The position numbers were made by a program, and so were the translations under genes. A stretch of 64,000 nucleotides of DNA from Nymphaea colorata (Eukaryota > Streptophyta > Magnoliopsida > Nymphaeales > Nymphaeaceae), in contig NC_045141.1 in the NCBI RefSeq assembly GCF_008831285.2, positions 19,278,848 through 19,342,847 of the forward strand, written 5' to 3'. This document shows, one piece after another, positions 36,969-49,032 of this stretch (positions are counted from its first letter, which is position 1; each line of letters begins with the position of its first letter). The notes below the pieces were generated by a model. That model worked only from the letters and a program-made list of their open reading frames with translations. It searched no databases and was not told the origin of the DNA.

Positions 36969-37145
36969 ATGCTCCCACCACATTTTTTTGAGGGCTGTAT
37001 AATGAGCCGAACCAACTTGAACTCACTTGGTTAAGCTCGACTCGTTTCGAGTTACATGCTCCCACCACATTTTTTTGAGGGCTGTATAATGAGCCGAACC
37101 AACTTGAACTCACTTGGTTAAGCTCGACTCGTTTCGAGTTACATG
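36969..37145. repeat. Exact 87-bp tandem duplication
   Basis: Two head-to-tail copies begin at 36969 and 37056. Each contains GCTCCCACCACATTTTTTTG, AATGAGCCGAACCAACTTGA and CTCGACTCGTTTCGAGTTAC. I see no difference between the copies, so the duplication is recent. It overlaps the GAGCTCGA-type repeat family. Confidence 0.95.
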
Positions 37146-37589
37146 AACTTGAGTAAGGTCATTTTCTTTTTTTTTTTTAAAGTAATTTTCAAACTTAGAA
37201 TCAAGGAAAGAGATCAGGCCAAGTCGGAAGTTGGTAAACTAGAGCTCTACTAGGCTTGTGTCTACTTTTTATCGTTTTGAACGGTATGTGCCTACTTTTA
37301 GGCTGGTGGGAGCCAGGTTTAAGTCGATTGCATTGGGTATGTTCATTTTGTCATTTTCCGGTCTGACTTTCAACGTATTTAGCTGTCAGAATGTCGACAT
37401 ATCTAACATTAGCTCTTGATTCTTTTTCAAAAGAACGCTATTGAAACGCTGTCAAGGATTTTTTTTTTCTCATTTGGCCAAGTCGGTGACAGTTGATAGT
37501 CTGCAAATAACCATCCAGTTATATCTTTTTCTTCATCATTTTGGAATGAAGGGAGGACCCACATATGCTTGGCAAGGTATCCGTTTCTT

Positions 37590-37850
37590 CTGAAATATAG
37601 CATAGTTGGTCGGACTGGTGTTGGTAAAATTTCACGTGGTTAGTTTGATTCTCATGGGGATGCACCTCTATGTCAATGAGGGACGAGTGTCGTATGAGTC
37701 GATGTACATAGAGCCCTTACACAGGTACCGACGCAGCCCTACATTCTTGGAGTAGGAAGGGCTTCAACTCTAATATGCCCAAATGGATGAAATACTCCTC
37801 CGCTTTACCTGCAAGGTGTCTACCATTTCACTCTAATAAATCATCCAATT
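37590..37850 (+). mobile_element. tRNA-derived SINE-like element
   Basis: A box-A-like word TAGCATAGTTGG lies at 37598-37609 and a box-B-like word AGTTTGATTCTC at about 37642-37653, 44 bp apart, which is the spacing of a tRNA-type RNA polymerase III promoter. The element is non-coding. No folded tRNA is possible, so this is a SINE-like relic and not a tRNA gene. The 3' end is not defined. Confidence 0.5.
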
Positions 37851-39030
37851 TTGGGAATTTTTTAGTCATCAAGGTACTTTCATGAGTCCAATGCCAATTA
37901 TGACAAAACCATATATGTAGTTTGTAACTTCTCCCTTCATCCGTGCGACCTAGTTTTTTCTTAAATGCATCTAACCAAAGAGATGAATAAATTATTTAAA
38001 AACTCAAGACATTCTGATGCGTAAATGAGATTTTCTGAAATAAAAAAGGTCCTACATCATTTGTTTTTAAATTTTTAAATATGACCTATAAATTTGAAAT
38101 AGTAATTTGTTTTTAATTTTTCACATTTTTGCATGTAAGGCTCATTTATTTGATTAGATTTGTGCAAGAACAATATAAACGTCTAATTTCAATTTTCATA
38201 AAAAGCTATTAAAAAAGAGTTTAATAATAAGGGTCGCAGATTTGGTCTCCAGGCCTCACTTAAAATGTTTCCCTTTCCTCATCCCCGTAATTTAACATGC
38301 TGAGTCATGAATCATTGAATGGAATAATCAAACTTTTATATACACGCACAGCCAATTCTATTTTGCAACTAACACAACCAGCGCCTTCGTCTTTCTCTCC
38401 AAAACACACGCACAGAGAGAACTTCGCAAATCCTTTTTTCCTCCCTAAGATTGGTGAAATCCTAAGGTGAAGAGGATGGTTATAAAAAGGAAAAAAATGA
38501 AAATAAAACAGAAAAACTGGAGAAGAATAGAAGAGATTGAGAGAGAAAAGATATTAGAAAAACCAACCAAAAATGGGTAACATATTATTTATTTATGTAA
38601 ACTAAATGTTTTCCATCAAAGTAGCATCTAACATTGTCCGGTACCCACCTTTTCTTCATGAAAAATTATAAATAGGTTTGAACTTTTATTAAAAAAAAAT
38701 GAGTAGTGCGTTCTAATTTAATGAAAACAACTTGATTTGAGCGTGCGTATGAAGTGCTCGCAATAGTTAAGGTTTTTTTTCCGACTGTGTTGCCTTTTAC
38801 ACTTTAGATCCTTTACTTTATCCGTCCAAGAATGTATATTTTCTGATACACTCCCGCTTGTTATATCCATTTCTTGGTAAGCATAATTTTCACACAAGAT
38901 ACGCATTTACACAACCATCTGCCGCTGTCATGACGATGGTAAAGAACAAGAAACACAAAAAAACTTCCTTGCTACACGTCTTGAATTCATGGAAGTTTGG
39001 AGAATCCATTCTTTGGTTTCGCAAGCTCGA

Positions 39031-41654
39031 TCAGACAACAAGCTTTACTTCCTCCAGATCAGGTAATGAAACGTCCTCTCTCGTCATTCCCCAGTATTCT
39101 TTCCCAACTTGTGCACCGGCCTGTGAACAGAGCTCCACCACAGCGGGTAACTTACCGTAGTACCATCTCAGTTCATCCACTATAACCTCTCCACTGCCCG
39201 GATTTCTTACATGCCAAACATGCACAGGTGGGACTATCTCATCTACTGTTGCTTCTTGCCATGCATGCTGACCATCACGCTGCTGATGCTTGTGTGCCTG
39301 GCAGGTTCGCACTCGGTGCCCTTTCGGACCCACCTGAACCTCTGGGCAGTAGCCACACACTTGTACGCCATACTTTTGCATGAGTCTTGTTGCTCCTGAC
39401 CGCAGTCTTTCCCATGCCTCTAAGCCTTCTTCAGCCAAGTCTGCCACCAGTGACATCAAAGTAAATTTTCGTTTGGAACTGACGAGAACATGGTTATATA
39501 GCATTAACCCTGAGCATCATGGAAATGAATAAATCATGACTTTACGAGTAAAACAAACTTCTGTCAGATGCTTCACCTGGGAGACTGAGGAAAAAGCCCA
39601 ACCCGATGACCACTTTTGGCACTTGAATTTAAGGTAGAAATTTTCCCTCCGCCTCCTACCAGTGGTTTTAGAGAATCACTTGATGGCAGGCTATGTCAAG
39701 TGCAGGTGGGGGTATGGAAGCACGTGTAAATGCTTTACTAAGAAACATACTTTAGATCAAATTAGTTTAGTAAGGTTGTGAATTTTTCCAATCAAGTTTT
39801 TGTGCTATCAAGAAGTCGAATTTTCAGTTTTTCACCTTCCAAAAAACAGGTATAAGCATCAAGACATCTTCTACTAAAGTGCCCTGAACACATTCATAAA
39901 TTTAAACCAACTTAACTTGCTTCAATTTTTTTCTAGGACCTAAAGTCACGCCTAATAAGAATTGTGTTATATATATTCCCCCGGCCATCTGTCCACCCAG
40001 ATCTCTCACACATGTAGCATGGTGAGAGATCCGGGTGGACAGATGGCCGGAGGATTTCAGCTTCTTTCTCTCTCTCCCCTCCCCCTCCATATATATATAT
40101 ATATATATATATATATCTGTCAAAAAATTAAATACGCTAAGAAAGCAAATGTAAAGGGAAATGTTTCAGCACGAGCCTCGTATGCCATTGCCATCCAGTT
40201 CTGACATGGAAAGATCAATACTCTGCAAACTCTTCCTCCTCTTCTCCCAGAAACCAGATGCTTGAATTTCCTCTGTGGACATTGGACCATCCCGAGGATA
40301 CCTGCGTTCAAAATCAATTATCTTTCCAGAAATACTGTACACTGGAATAACACGTCGTCTTGTTGGATACTCGGGTAAGTCAATGCCTGCTTGTATACAT
40401 AGCTCAACAATGGCAGGGAGACGATCAATATCAACACGTTCTTTATGTGATACTGCTCTACCCAATCTGTCATAGAGGTGGAAGGATTCCACAATAGGAA
40501 GTACGTCTTCAATGCCCCCTTTCTCCCAACTATGTTCTCTGGTTGGTCGGCTGCCAACAGCATTACATGTACGTATTGTGTGAGGCATATGTCCCACATG
40601 AACTTCTGCGCACGCCCTGCATATGCACAAGGAGCTTGTATTGTATGTTGGTGCAAAGCAAATTGAAGTTCGTTGAAACCAGCAGGAAAACTACATTCAT
40701 AAGCATGAAAGAAAAAATTCTGCAGATTCAGTGTTGTAAAAGTAAGACGGACAGTTTCATCATCTAACAAATCAGGGTCTCTGTTGATCTTCTGTCAGTA
40801 GATATACCATGCTTAGGTACAATTCCCTCCATATGCATTAATATGAATTAATCCTCTTTTACTCCATCTATTAGCAAAGCAAAGCCACAAGTGAGAAAAT
40901 CAAAATCAGCCATGAGCAGAAAGTGATAAATGATCACATTATGCTGCATCAGGTGACGTCATAAGGCAATAATTTGTAAATGTCCTAATTGAATGAAGAG
41001 ATGTAATGCTAGATAAGAATCTTACAGAATCTTATATTTCATTATACGAGACTTTTTGCGTTTCCGAACTCTTAAAAGGTTGCACTGTTTTTAAAAATTA
41101 AGACATAGTTCAGCATGTTATGCTTGCTCATACACATTACACACATACACATGACCCACGTGAGTGTTTGCTTATGGCTATTAGGACCAATGGGCAGGCA
41201 TATTACTAGGTCATCCGTATGTCTACTTTTATGGTCTACATATATGGGGCCTGCAAGAGCTTTACCTACACCGGTGAACACCAACTTTGTCAATGAGCCT
41301 TGAAACACAATAAAAAAGCTTGCTTCTGGATGCATAAACTTCATGTGCAACTGGAATCAACCTCTTGAGCAACAGCCCATTTTCTGGTGGCCGCAGATTA
41401 ACTTCTCGAACCTCCTGCCTTAGCTCCCTTTGCAACTGTGCCTTACGCTTAAGTTCATTGATAGGGACCACAAAAGGCTTCCTTTCTGATTTGTTCAGCT
41501 TTCCTGGAAGCTCTGTATATTCAGGAAATGCACATGTTGATAACATATATCTTATTTCGCAAGATAATGAATTTCCCTTTAATTTGTCTCCAGCAAAAGG
41601 CCTCAGAGTCATCCAATGCTTCCAGAAAATGTCTGCAAATGATTTTGCTGCCAT
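39031..41654 (-). CDS. APO4: APO-family organelle protein, APO4-like
   Basis: APO proteins bind organelle transcripts and support splicing and assembly of iron-sulphur or photosystem components; APO4 is the predicted mitochondrial member. Exons 41266-41654 and 40616 leftwards are joined firmly (TGTAG/GTAAAG to GGCGTG). The last exon ends at a stop at 39031. The N-terminus has a basic, Trp-rich targeting-like start and then KPFVVPINELKRKA, close to APO4. Two APO repeats follow: CRACAEVHVGHMPHTIRTC (about residue 129) and CGYCPEVQVGPKGHRVRTC with QQRDGQHAW. The C-terminus LEEVKLVV also fits APO4. The last intron join is uncertain; donor CTC/GTGCTG at 40173 with acceptor at 39478 keeps phase and gives 426 aa, longer than Arabidopsis APO4. 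Other donors near 40200 are possible. The intron holds a hairpin and a (TA)n run. Confidence 0.9.
39981..40050. repeat. Near-perfect 29-bp hairpin inside APO4 intron
   Basis: Arms 39981-40009 and 40022-40050 are reverse complements with one mismatch; for instance CGGCCATCTGTCCACCC pairs with GGGTGGACAGATGGCCG. The loop is 12 nt. It lies in the last APO4 intron, 40 bp from a (TA)n run. It could be a small foldback element. Confidence 0.93.
40089..40118. repeat. (TA)n microsatellite in APO4 intron
   Basis: About 14 TA units lie next to the 29-bp hairpin. Confidence 0.9.
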
Positions 41655-43883
41655 TGCTTGCTTCAGCCTATTTCTGCATAAAATGGTGACAAATTATCAA
41701 AAACAAAAAGCCTAAACATAGGTAGTACATGGCAGGACCTTTAATGATGCCTACGGCCAATAAATGGTAGAAAGCAACAAGTGCCTATGCCTAAAGAACA
41801 GTGAGAGGATCACATTGAGACCGTACTTGTGTGGCCATTCTGGCAGACACTTCTGGATTAAGAAGCAGTTTCCAGTTTTCCATGGAAGACTCAAGACAAA
41901 AGAGATGACCTCAAAGCCATCAAAAAGAAAGAAAAAACAAGAGATGCAACTTCTTTTGCTTTTTGGGTGGAGAAAACATTCTAACAGCAGAATATGCAAT
42001 ACCAATGGATTATTTTAAATCAATGATGATACTATCCCAAAAAAACAACAGATTTTACTACAAATCAAGAAATTTCAACAAACAATATTGCACAATCTAG
42101 ACCAAGTGATCCAGCTATTAGTCCTGGCAATTCATAATCTGAGATTTTTCAGTCATAATATGTAGTCCTGACAGTTACATGTCACGTCCTTAACTGATCG
42201 TAAAAGGTGAGCCTGCTTCTCCTAAGTTCCTAACTGTAACAAGATTAATCATCAAGCAAGGTTCATCCAATTTTAAAAAGTTGAGTCTTACTTTTATACC
42301 TGCCATTTTTCCATCCCAGTCCAACTTCCTTAATGCATGGTGAAATTTTGGGCTCTCAAAATAAGTGTTTTTTTTTTCTCTAATTCAACAAATACTGTAA
42401 TCAGCTGGGTTGTACTTGTTCCACATAAAGTAGAAAATGTAAGTAGACATCTAGAAGTAAGCACAAAAAAAGATAATGAACTTCAGAAAAACACAAAATC
42501 AAGTGACAAGAAAAGGCACTCAAAGAGATAATCAGCTGGATTGTTCCATGGAGAATGGAAATAAAGAGCGAGACGTAAGCACAAGAAACAATAATGAAGT
42601 TGAAATCCACATTGAGAACAACACAGAATCAAGTGATAAGAGAGGGCACTCAAGGAGCGGATAGCAGAATGCTGAGATATTCAACTCTCTAGGATGCAAC
42701 CAAACCCAAAACTCCAGTCTACAGGCGACAGAGTTGGCACCACTGATTCATCTTTGTAATTTCAAATTGTGATTAACAGAGAAGCAACCACAAGCCATAA
42801 ACCCTGTTATGTTTTGAGTGTATTTATCACTTATAAATTCAGAAAAAGTTAGAAGCTTCAGCAAACACTTGGTGAGCAGGAACTTTGCATGCAATTAAAG
42901 TTTCCATGTTGAGGCTTTTATCTTGCAGATAAAGTAGTACATCTCTGCTGCACATAATGCCTTCCAAGCTTGTCCCTTCTTAGCGACAAACTCTATTGAG
43001 AAAATTTACTGCCACAAACATTTTGGCGTGCAAATACCATAAAAAATTAAAGTACGACATAATCAGAATTACAATTAAAAGGGGGCAGCTTTGTTGCGTA
43101 CCATCTAACGAGCTTAGGTTCAGCGTCTTATAAAGGTCTCTGCAGTTCTCAAACATCCGACTACAGTCTTTTTAGTTTTTACCTATTTTTCAGATACTGA
43201 AAGCAATTATCCCTGCATAAGACAATGAAAAAGGTAAAAGGAATGAGCGACCATCCGTGACTCAATATCCATGTTGCAGCCAAGACAAAAAAGTGGAGAC
43301 AGAGACAATGAACCAAAACTTTCTACCTACGATCTTCGTATTTGGATCATTATAGTACACAGGATATGCTCTCACAACCAGTGTAATACACTAATACTTG
43401 TTAATTCGCAAACACTGCATGGATTAATAAGCACAATTGTTTTTCTTGTGCTGTCATTTGATACTAGAAGCGTCCACACAGAAAATTAGCAGAAGCGTTT
43501 CAAGCCTTCCAACCTAAATGCCAATAGGCTTAAATTACTTCTGTGAGGACAACTTTTCACTTGTGATGAGACTGACCATGCGAAATTGCAAAGAGAACTA
43601 CTTCAAGGCAGGGTTGGTCCAAACGCTTAAACTGGATGAGTATAATATCAGAAGAAGCGAATTCAAACGCAATTTTCCACCTAAAACAGCATTATGACAG
43701 TGGATACTATTCAGCTTCAGCTTATACGAATTTCACGCTGCACTTCCAAAAGAACAAAAGATGCATCTGATAAAGACGTGCTTGAGCATTAAATCGAACA
43801 AGTGGCGTGCCAATCTATACTCCCACCGCTTTCGGATGACAAGCAGAGAACAAAGTACAGACAATACACAAACTAATATATAC

Positions 43884-44030
43884 CTGTGAGAAGCCGACTG
43901 TTGGGTACCGGGCACACGAACGAGTTGGTTTCACAGCTAGTTAGGATCCCGGAGCAAGTGCAGATGAATGGGCAAAGGCCGCAGAGGATGAAACCGACGG
44001 ATTGCCTCGGCAGTCGGCAGGGTGAAGAGT
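43884..44030 (-). promoter_or_regulatory. Probable APO4 non-coding first exon
   Basis: On the minus strand a GC-richer stretch ends with donor CTCACAG/GTATAT at 43884. The APO4 coding exon begins just after a good acceptor (TTATGCAG) at 41673. The two together suggest one 5'UTR intron of about 2.2 kb. No ATG is needed from it. This is an inference from splice signals only. Confidence 0.4.
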
Positions 44031-44239
44031 GACCTCAACTTTGAGCCAGTGCTCACAAATCACCACCCTCTCTTACGACGACTGGAATACCCGTTAGATG
44101 GCCCAAGGAAGAGGGCGAAACTCCCGCCCTCTCCCGTCAGGCCTCTCTCGCGAGAGAAAGGGACCCGTGCTCCTTTCCCGTCGGGCGTTTCAGGAGAGGG
44201 TGGCGTCTGGTGAGTGTGGATGAGCGTAGAGAGTCTTTG

Positions 44240-44720
44240 CACAAGGAGTTGAGCCTAACTCTGGCTCAACTCGCTCGAAGAACTTGGCTTGTGATCTAAC
44301 TCATTCATAAACGAGTAGAGTTTCGGCTTACAATTTACAAATATAATTGAAACCATAAACGGATCGAATTCGCGTTTTAATAACTCAACTCATTTATACT
44401 CTGCTCGACTTGCACTGCTATTTTATATAGTATTGTTAAAATCGGTTCATCGAATAGTCAATTTTAAGTTTTAATGTAAAAATAATAATAGTCAATTTTA
44501 AGTTTTAAGATAAAAATAATTTTTTACTAGTTACACGAATTACAAGAGTTAACACTTACACGAGTTAATTTTACATGAGTTAAGGTAAACAAGTTAAATG
44601 GGCTAATTCGAAGTTTGAACTCTATTTTGTATAGTCGAGTCGAACTCGAACTTGCTACAAGAAGTTTGGCTGGAGCTTAAACCATTTTTTGAGCTAAGCA
44701 ACTCAACTCGTGTTGAAACT
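44240..44720. repeat. GAGCTCGA-rich dispersed repeat, copy 3
   Basis: The stretch carries ACTCGCTCGAAG, CAACTCGTGTTG, TCGAGTCGAACTCGAACTTG and similar words in AT-rich DNA, the same mix as at 22480-22745 and 36960-37150. A short direct repeat (ATAGTCAATTTTAAGTTTTA) occurs twice near 44452-44512. Confidence 0.4.
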
Positions 44721-45511
44721 ACAGGTATAAAGCCTTCACGTGTTAAGGGACAGTGCTATATATAAATAATTATACTTTTTAAATTAACAATATAGAAATA
44801 AAGATATTTTATAGGACTGCCACACCCACTTATATGTGGCTACACTACTAGGGGCTAAGCTGATCATCGAGCGCTGATAATTTATGAAGTACAAAACAGT
44901 ATGAATGTGTCTTTGTACCCTCTTCAAACAATCTGTATGTATTCACGCCAATATAAAATTACCATGACCCAGCAGCGATATATATACACGATACGGATCG
45001 ACCGCGGCAAGTTCTATGGGCGGCCTTGTTGATAAATGATGAAACGGTTCACGTGCGCGCAGCGTCCTCCAGCACGAGGCGGGTGATCTGGTTTTGCGAA
45101 TGAGGTCGAAAAAGTTAAAAGCCTCCGATTTCAATGCTCCGAAATATTTTAACGTAATAAGAAGAGGGTGGCAGAGATTGGCAGAATGCCTGATTGGTGG
45201 CGGGTAAAAGACGGGTTGGACAATTCACTAGGGCAGTCTCGCCTTCCGACCCTTTCTCTCCCCTTTCCGATCGCTTCTTTTTGTGGCGATATTCCGGCGA
45301 CCGCCGGCGAGGTTCTGGGTATCTCCTTGTCTCGTTCTTCCTCTTCTGATTGTCCTTGTTGTCGTGTATGCTTTGATCAGCGCTGGAAGGTTTTGTACTC
45401 AATTCAGCTGCTTTCATGGTAATTATTTTCCAGGTCCGGACGGGAAGTTCTGCAACAAACCATCACCTCGAGCAGGCTAACGAACTCACTCGCGTAATTG
45501 TGTTTGAGAAA

Positions 45512-47515
45512 ATGGTGGCCTTGTTGGTGGCATTCGTTCTGGGCGTATTGATAGTAGCCTTTATTTACCGCCCGCGATCTACGAAACGTGGTAACGATAT
45601 CGAGCCCAGCTTAACAGCACACGCATTGCCATTTTTTATGTCTATCCGCTCATTCTGATCCTTCTTTTATTGTTTTCTCTGTTTATTTTTTGCACGCAGC
45701 GAAGGGGAAAGCTATTCGGCCTCCTAATGTCGGGAAGGTATCTGTCTCCCTATATGGCTAAGAGCAAGTCCTCTTTTGCATCTGGGCATTGAGAAAACTG
45801 AACAGAGTCTTCTGTTTGTTCCTAATAAGTTGATCCGTGGTTCTATAGATGGGAAGAAGTTTCGTTTTCTTTTGCGCTGATAACTGGACTATCTGAGATA
45901 ACGTCGTTTTTCTTTTCAATGGTCTGTTCGAGGACTGTTATTGTATTAGGATGATCAAGTCTAACCTTTCTTGGCTTTGGTTGCAAGTGCTTGTATCATT
46001 TGCTTCGGCTGCATGTTTAGGAATGTTGTTATTTTGTTCTAATTTATTTGATCGTCTAGTTTGTAAGTTTTCAATCGGCATAGTGTTCGAGTGTAACAGC
46101 TGAGAACTCTTTACTCTCTTATAGTTGAATATTTTCTTGCATGATCCGCTCCCCAACATTTTAACTCTTTCCATACGTGTTTATTGTTTTTCAGGGAAAG
46201 AACGCCTATACGAAAGCTGAAGTTTCTCGGCATAACACAAGGACGGATTGTTGGATCATTATCAAAGACAAGGTTACTTTCGTGATACCTTTATATATCA
46301 TACAGCGGTTAGAAGTAAAGTAAATAAAGTATTTAATAATTCGGTAAGCTGCAGACAAGACTCAAAAAGCGTTCGGTTGACTGGCATAAATCATATACAA
46401 TGCAAACTGTTAAAATAGAAATTAGCCTTTTAAAAGGTTGCACTTAAACATGTGATGCTTTTGAATGTTCAGCGTATTCAACTGTGCAGCTTGTACACGA
46501 TAAAGCTACCTCTTTCTAGATGAACCTAAAGAAATGAACATTCCTTATCCTAAGTCTTTCTCAATGTGCTTGGATGGTGTTCCATATATCCTTTCTTGAA
46601 CTGGAGACTAGTTCCTAATTTTTGTTCTTTTTATGTATCCTGTATGAACTGTATGTTATTGGGGTGGTTAGGTCTATGATGTCACCTCATACGTGGAGGA
46701 ACATCCTGGAGGTGATGCCATACTTACACATGCTGGAGATGATTCTACTGAAGGATTTTATGGGTATGTTATTTGGATATAGCAGTCATTGGTTGATTCA
46801 TTAATTGGTCTTAAATATTTTGCACAAGATAACTTATTATGATAAAGAGAATCAATTTATTAAAGGTTGTCCACTTTTATGAGTTGATCCATATCCCAGG
46901 TCAAATGCAGTTTCTATATCTGTCACCAGCCAAAAACAAGGATATGAGACTTCTGTCAATATGTTATTGTTTTTTATGATCCTGCATCCTGCATTTTTTA
47001 TGCAGATGTTTCTGAATTTGATAATGCAATTTTCTTCTTATTCTCTTCTCTTGAGAATGTGTTCCATCACCTTAATGGGAGAAATTCCAAGTATGTCTAT
47101 GTCTTTTCTCCATTTTTCTGATGGACCTTTAGCTTGTAGGCATTTTCTTCTGTCATGTTGCTAAGAGGCTCACAGAGTTTCTAATGATTACCACTAGTTG
47201 ACTGTAAGAATCTGCATTTTCTCTTCACCTCAAATTTTGGTTGATGAGAAACCATTACATTTTACTCTTTGTAGTTCCATTCTTTCCCTCTTCTTGAATT
47301 TACAGAGTATGATTTGTCTTGTTTATAAAGCTTTTTTTTTTCTCTCTCTTACCTCACATTTTGCAGTTTTTGAAACTATTATTTTTAACAGCGGTTCCTT
47401 CTTTCAAGTCAAGTATTCCATTTTAGTGACTTCTGGTATTGTTTGTAGGCCACAGCATGCTACACGGGTCTTTGACATGATTGGAGATTTCTATGTTGGA
47501 GATCTACAATTGTGA
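45512..47515 (+). CDS. CB5LP: Membrane-anchored cytochrome b5-like protein
   Basis: Exons 45512-45590, 45700-45737, 46195-46272, 46672-46763 and 47449-47515 join in phase to 117 aa. Residues 2-19 form an N-terminal membrane anchor, followed by a basic linker (RPRSTKR). The cytochrome b5 heme-binding fold follows: YTKAEVSRHN, DCWIIIKDKVYDVTSYVEEH and HPGGDAIL, with heme ligands His76 (HPGG) and His99 (PQHATRVFD). An N-terminal anchor plus this C-terminus matches Arabidopsis CB5LP and not the tail-anchored CB5 group. It should face the cytosol from the ER membrane and pass electrons to lipid- or phenolic-modifying enzymes; that role is family knowledge. The start is the only ATG that supplies the anchor. 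Confidence 0.95.
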
Positions 47516-47791
47516 GATCAGAATGAACCATATGATTCCATCTGGAGCAAGTAAGTTGGCAAAGTTTCACCTTTCTTTGTGTTCGCCAAGCTGGAGTACA
47601 CCTCTCGTTTAGACCTGAACCTGGAGTGCTTTGATTGAGTTAGCACCTTCTACCTGGTCTAGATCCTGTCATGTTTTTATCCCATTTGAAAGATATCATA
47701 TGAAGTATATGATAGAAGCAAACATCCAGTAGAAACTTGGCTTAATTCTCCAGATATATGAACCTAGCAATTTCTTTATATATGTATACAT

Positions 47792-47796
<5 letters not shown>

Positions 47797-47857
<61 letters not shown>
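47797..47857. repeat. (TA)n microsatellite
   Basis: About 30 uninterrupted TA units lie downstream of CB5LP. Confidence 0.95.
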
Positions 47858-47860
<3 letters not shown>

Positions 47861-48577
47861 TGTGGATGTCAAAAGGCCCGACAGCATACTCAGGTGTATA
47901 CTGTCAAATTTGCAAAATTCCTTGGAAATAATAACCTAGATCAATGAGCTGGCTTTAAATTGGTTCTGTATTTAGATGGAATGATTGACAATGCAGAGTT
48001 TTCTTCGTCGGGTTTGGTTTGTCCATGCTTCCATATGTGTGTTGTTTAAGCATCAAAAGCTTTTATTTTATGGATTTTTCCCTGTTTGTGCTGGATTATT
48101 TATTTATTGCTGATGGGTATATGCAGTGATTACATCAGGAGCTGGGAAAATTTATTACTGTGTTTTGTAGAAGTCTGTCATTCCATCTTTGATTTGAGAC
48201 ATCTGAGGTATTTTTCGTCTAATGAATGATGTAACATCAGTTCATTCCTAACCATGTGGTTTTCCAGGAACAGGAAGAAATGTGGTTGTGGAACTTCTAA
48301 TAGATGATTATTTTGTCTGTACTCTGTACACATACTGTGCACAGTAATTGAAACTTGTGTCTTGCTGGATGTTGTGAATGCATACGATCTGGATATTCAA
48401 GAAGCTAAGAATCAATATAAAAGTTCGTGCTCTTTTTGATGTGTAAAATATTTTCCGAGGATTTAAAGGTCTCTGATTTAAACTTCTTTTGTTAATTGAG
48501 TCCTATTCACACATCAAAAAGGCATGACTTTCCATGAAAGCACTTGCAAAAATGAATCTGCTTGCTGAGTATAAAAG

Positions 48578-48611
<34 letters not shown>

Positions 48612-48955
48612 TGTTCGCTGTTTTGTACCAATTCAACCATAAAAATGGTGTTTGATGATAGCTGATCCATGAAGAGGTTTGCATACTCAAGATCTTGAAG
48701 ATCAGCAGCTTTTGGATTGCTGAACTAATGAAGATATGTATGCCTGGGAAGTTAAGAAAATACTAGATCTCTTTTTTTCCTGGTCTCAATTCATTGTGAG
48801 CTGACATCTTAGCCTTACAAGGACAACTCCATGGGAAGCTCAAGCAAAAGAACGGTAGGATGGGAACTTAATAATCCTTCAGCTTGTCACCCTTCACATT
48901 TTCCTTTCACCACATGTGGTTGTTAGATTGATGATTTTTATGTTCATAAAGCTTC

Positions 48956-49032
48956 TTTACTTACTTGGTAATACTAGACAGAATGTACACCGCTTGTTTA
49001 CTTACTTGGTAATACTAGACAGAATGTACACC
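48956..49032. repeat. 41-bp tandem duplication
   Basis: Two adjacent copies start at 48956 and 48997, sharing TTTACTTACTTGGTAATACT and AGACAGAATGTACACC. The match is exact over about 36 bp. Confidence 0.9.

Larger units (their letters stand above)
29491..39030. other. 9.5-kb intergenic region, repeat-rich
   Basis: No gene is supported here. Contents are a perfect 30-bp hairpin (31447-31524), a 46-bp tandem duplication (34959-35050), a (TG)n-(GA)n microsatellite (36219-36267), a MITE-like element (36425-36595), an exact 87-bp tandem duplication (36969-37145), and a SINE-like element (37590-37850). Open frames at 30668-30949 (plus, 93 aa), 32268-32596 (plus), 33442-33702 and 33901-34086 (minus) look non-random in places but match nothing I recognise and lack convincing splice partners. 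Confidence 0.6.
41655..45511. other. APO4 leader, divergent promoter region and repeats
   Basis: Left to right: APO4 5'UTR exon 2 starts at 41673 after acceptor TTATGCAG, a probable 2.2-kb 5'UTR intron follows, and a possible first exon ends at 43884 with donor CACAG/GTATAT, putting its start near 44.0 kb. A GAGCTCGA-type repeat covers 44240-44720. CB5LP transcription probably starts near 45.2 kb, where a C/T-rich leader begins. I see no other gene; open frames at 42337-42664 and 43271-43489 look like chance. Confidence 0.5.

Noticed and set aside
37598-37660. tRNA gene
   Set aside because: Box A and B words are present but no acceptor stem or anticodon arm can be formed; classed as SINE-like.
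40318-40770. 150-aa minus-strand frame overlapping APO4 exon 2
   Set aside because: It is a shadow of the APO4 coding exon in another frame.
47696-47887. 63-aa frame rich in Ile-Tyr repeats
   Set aside because: It is only the translation of the (TA)n microsatellite.
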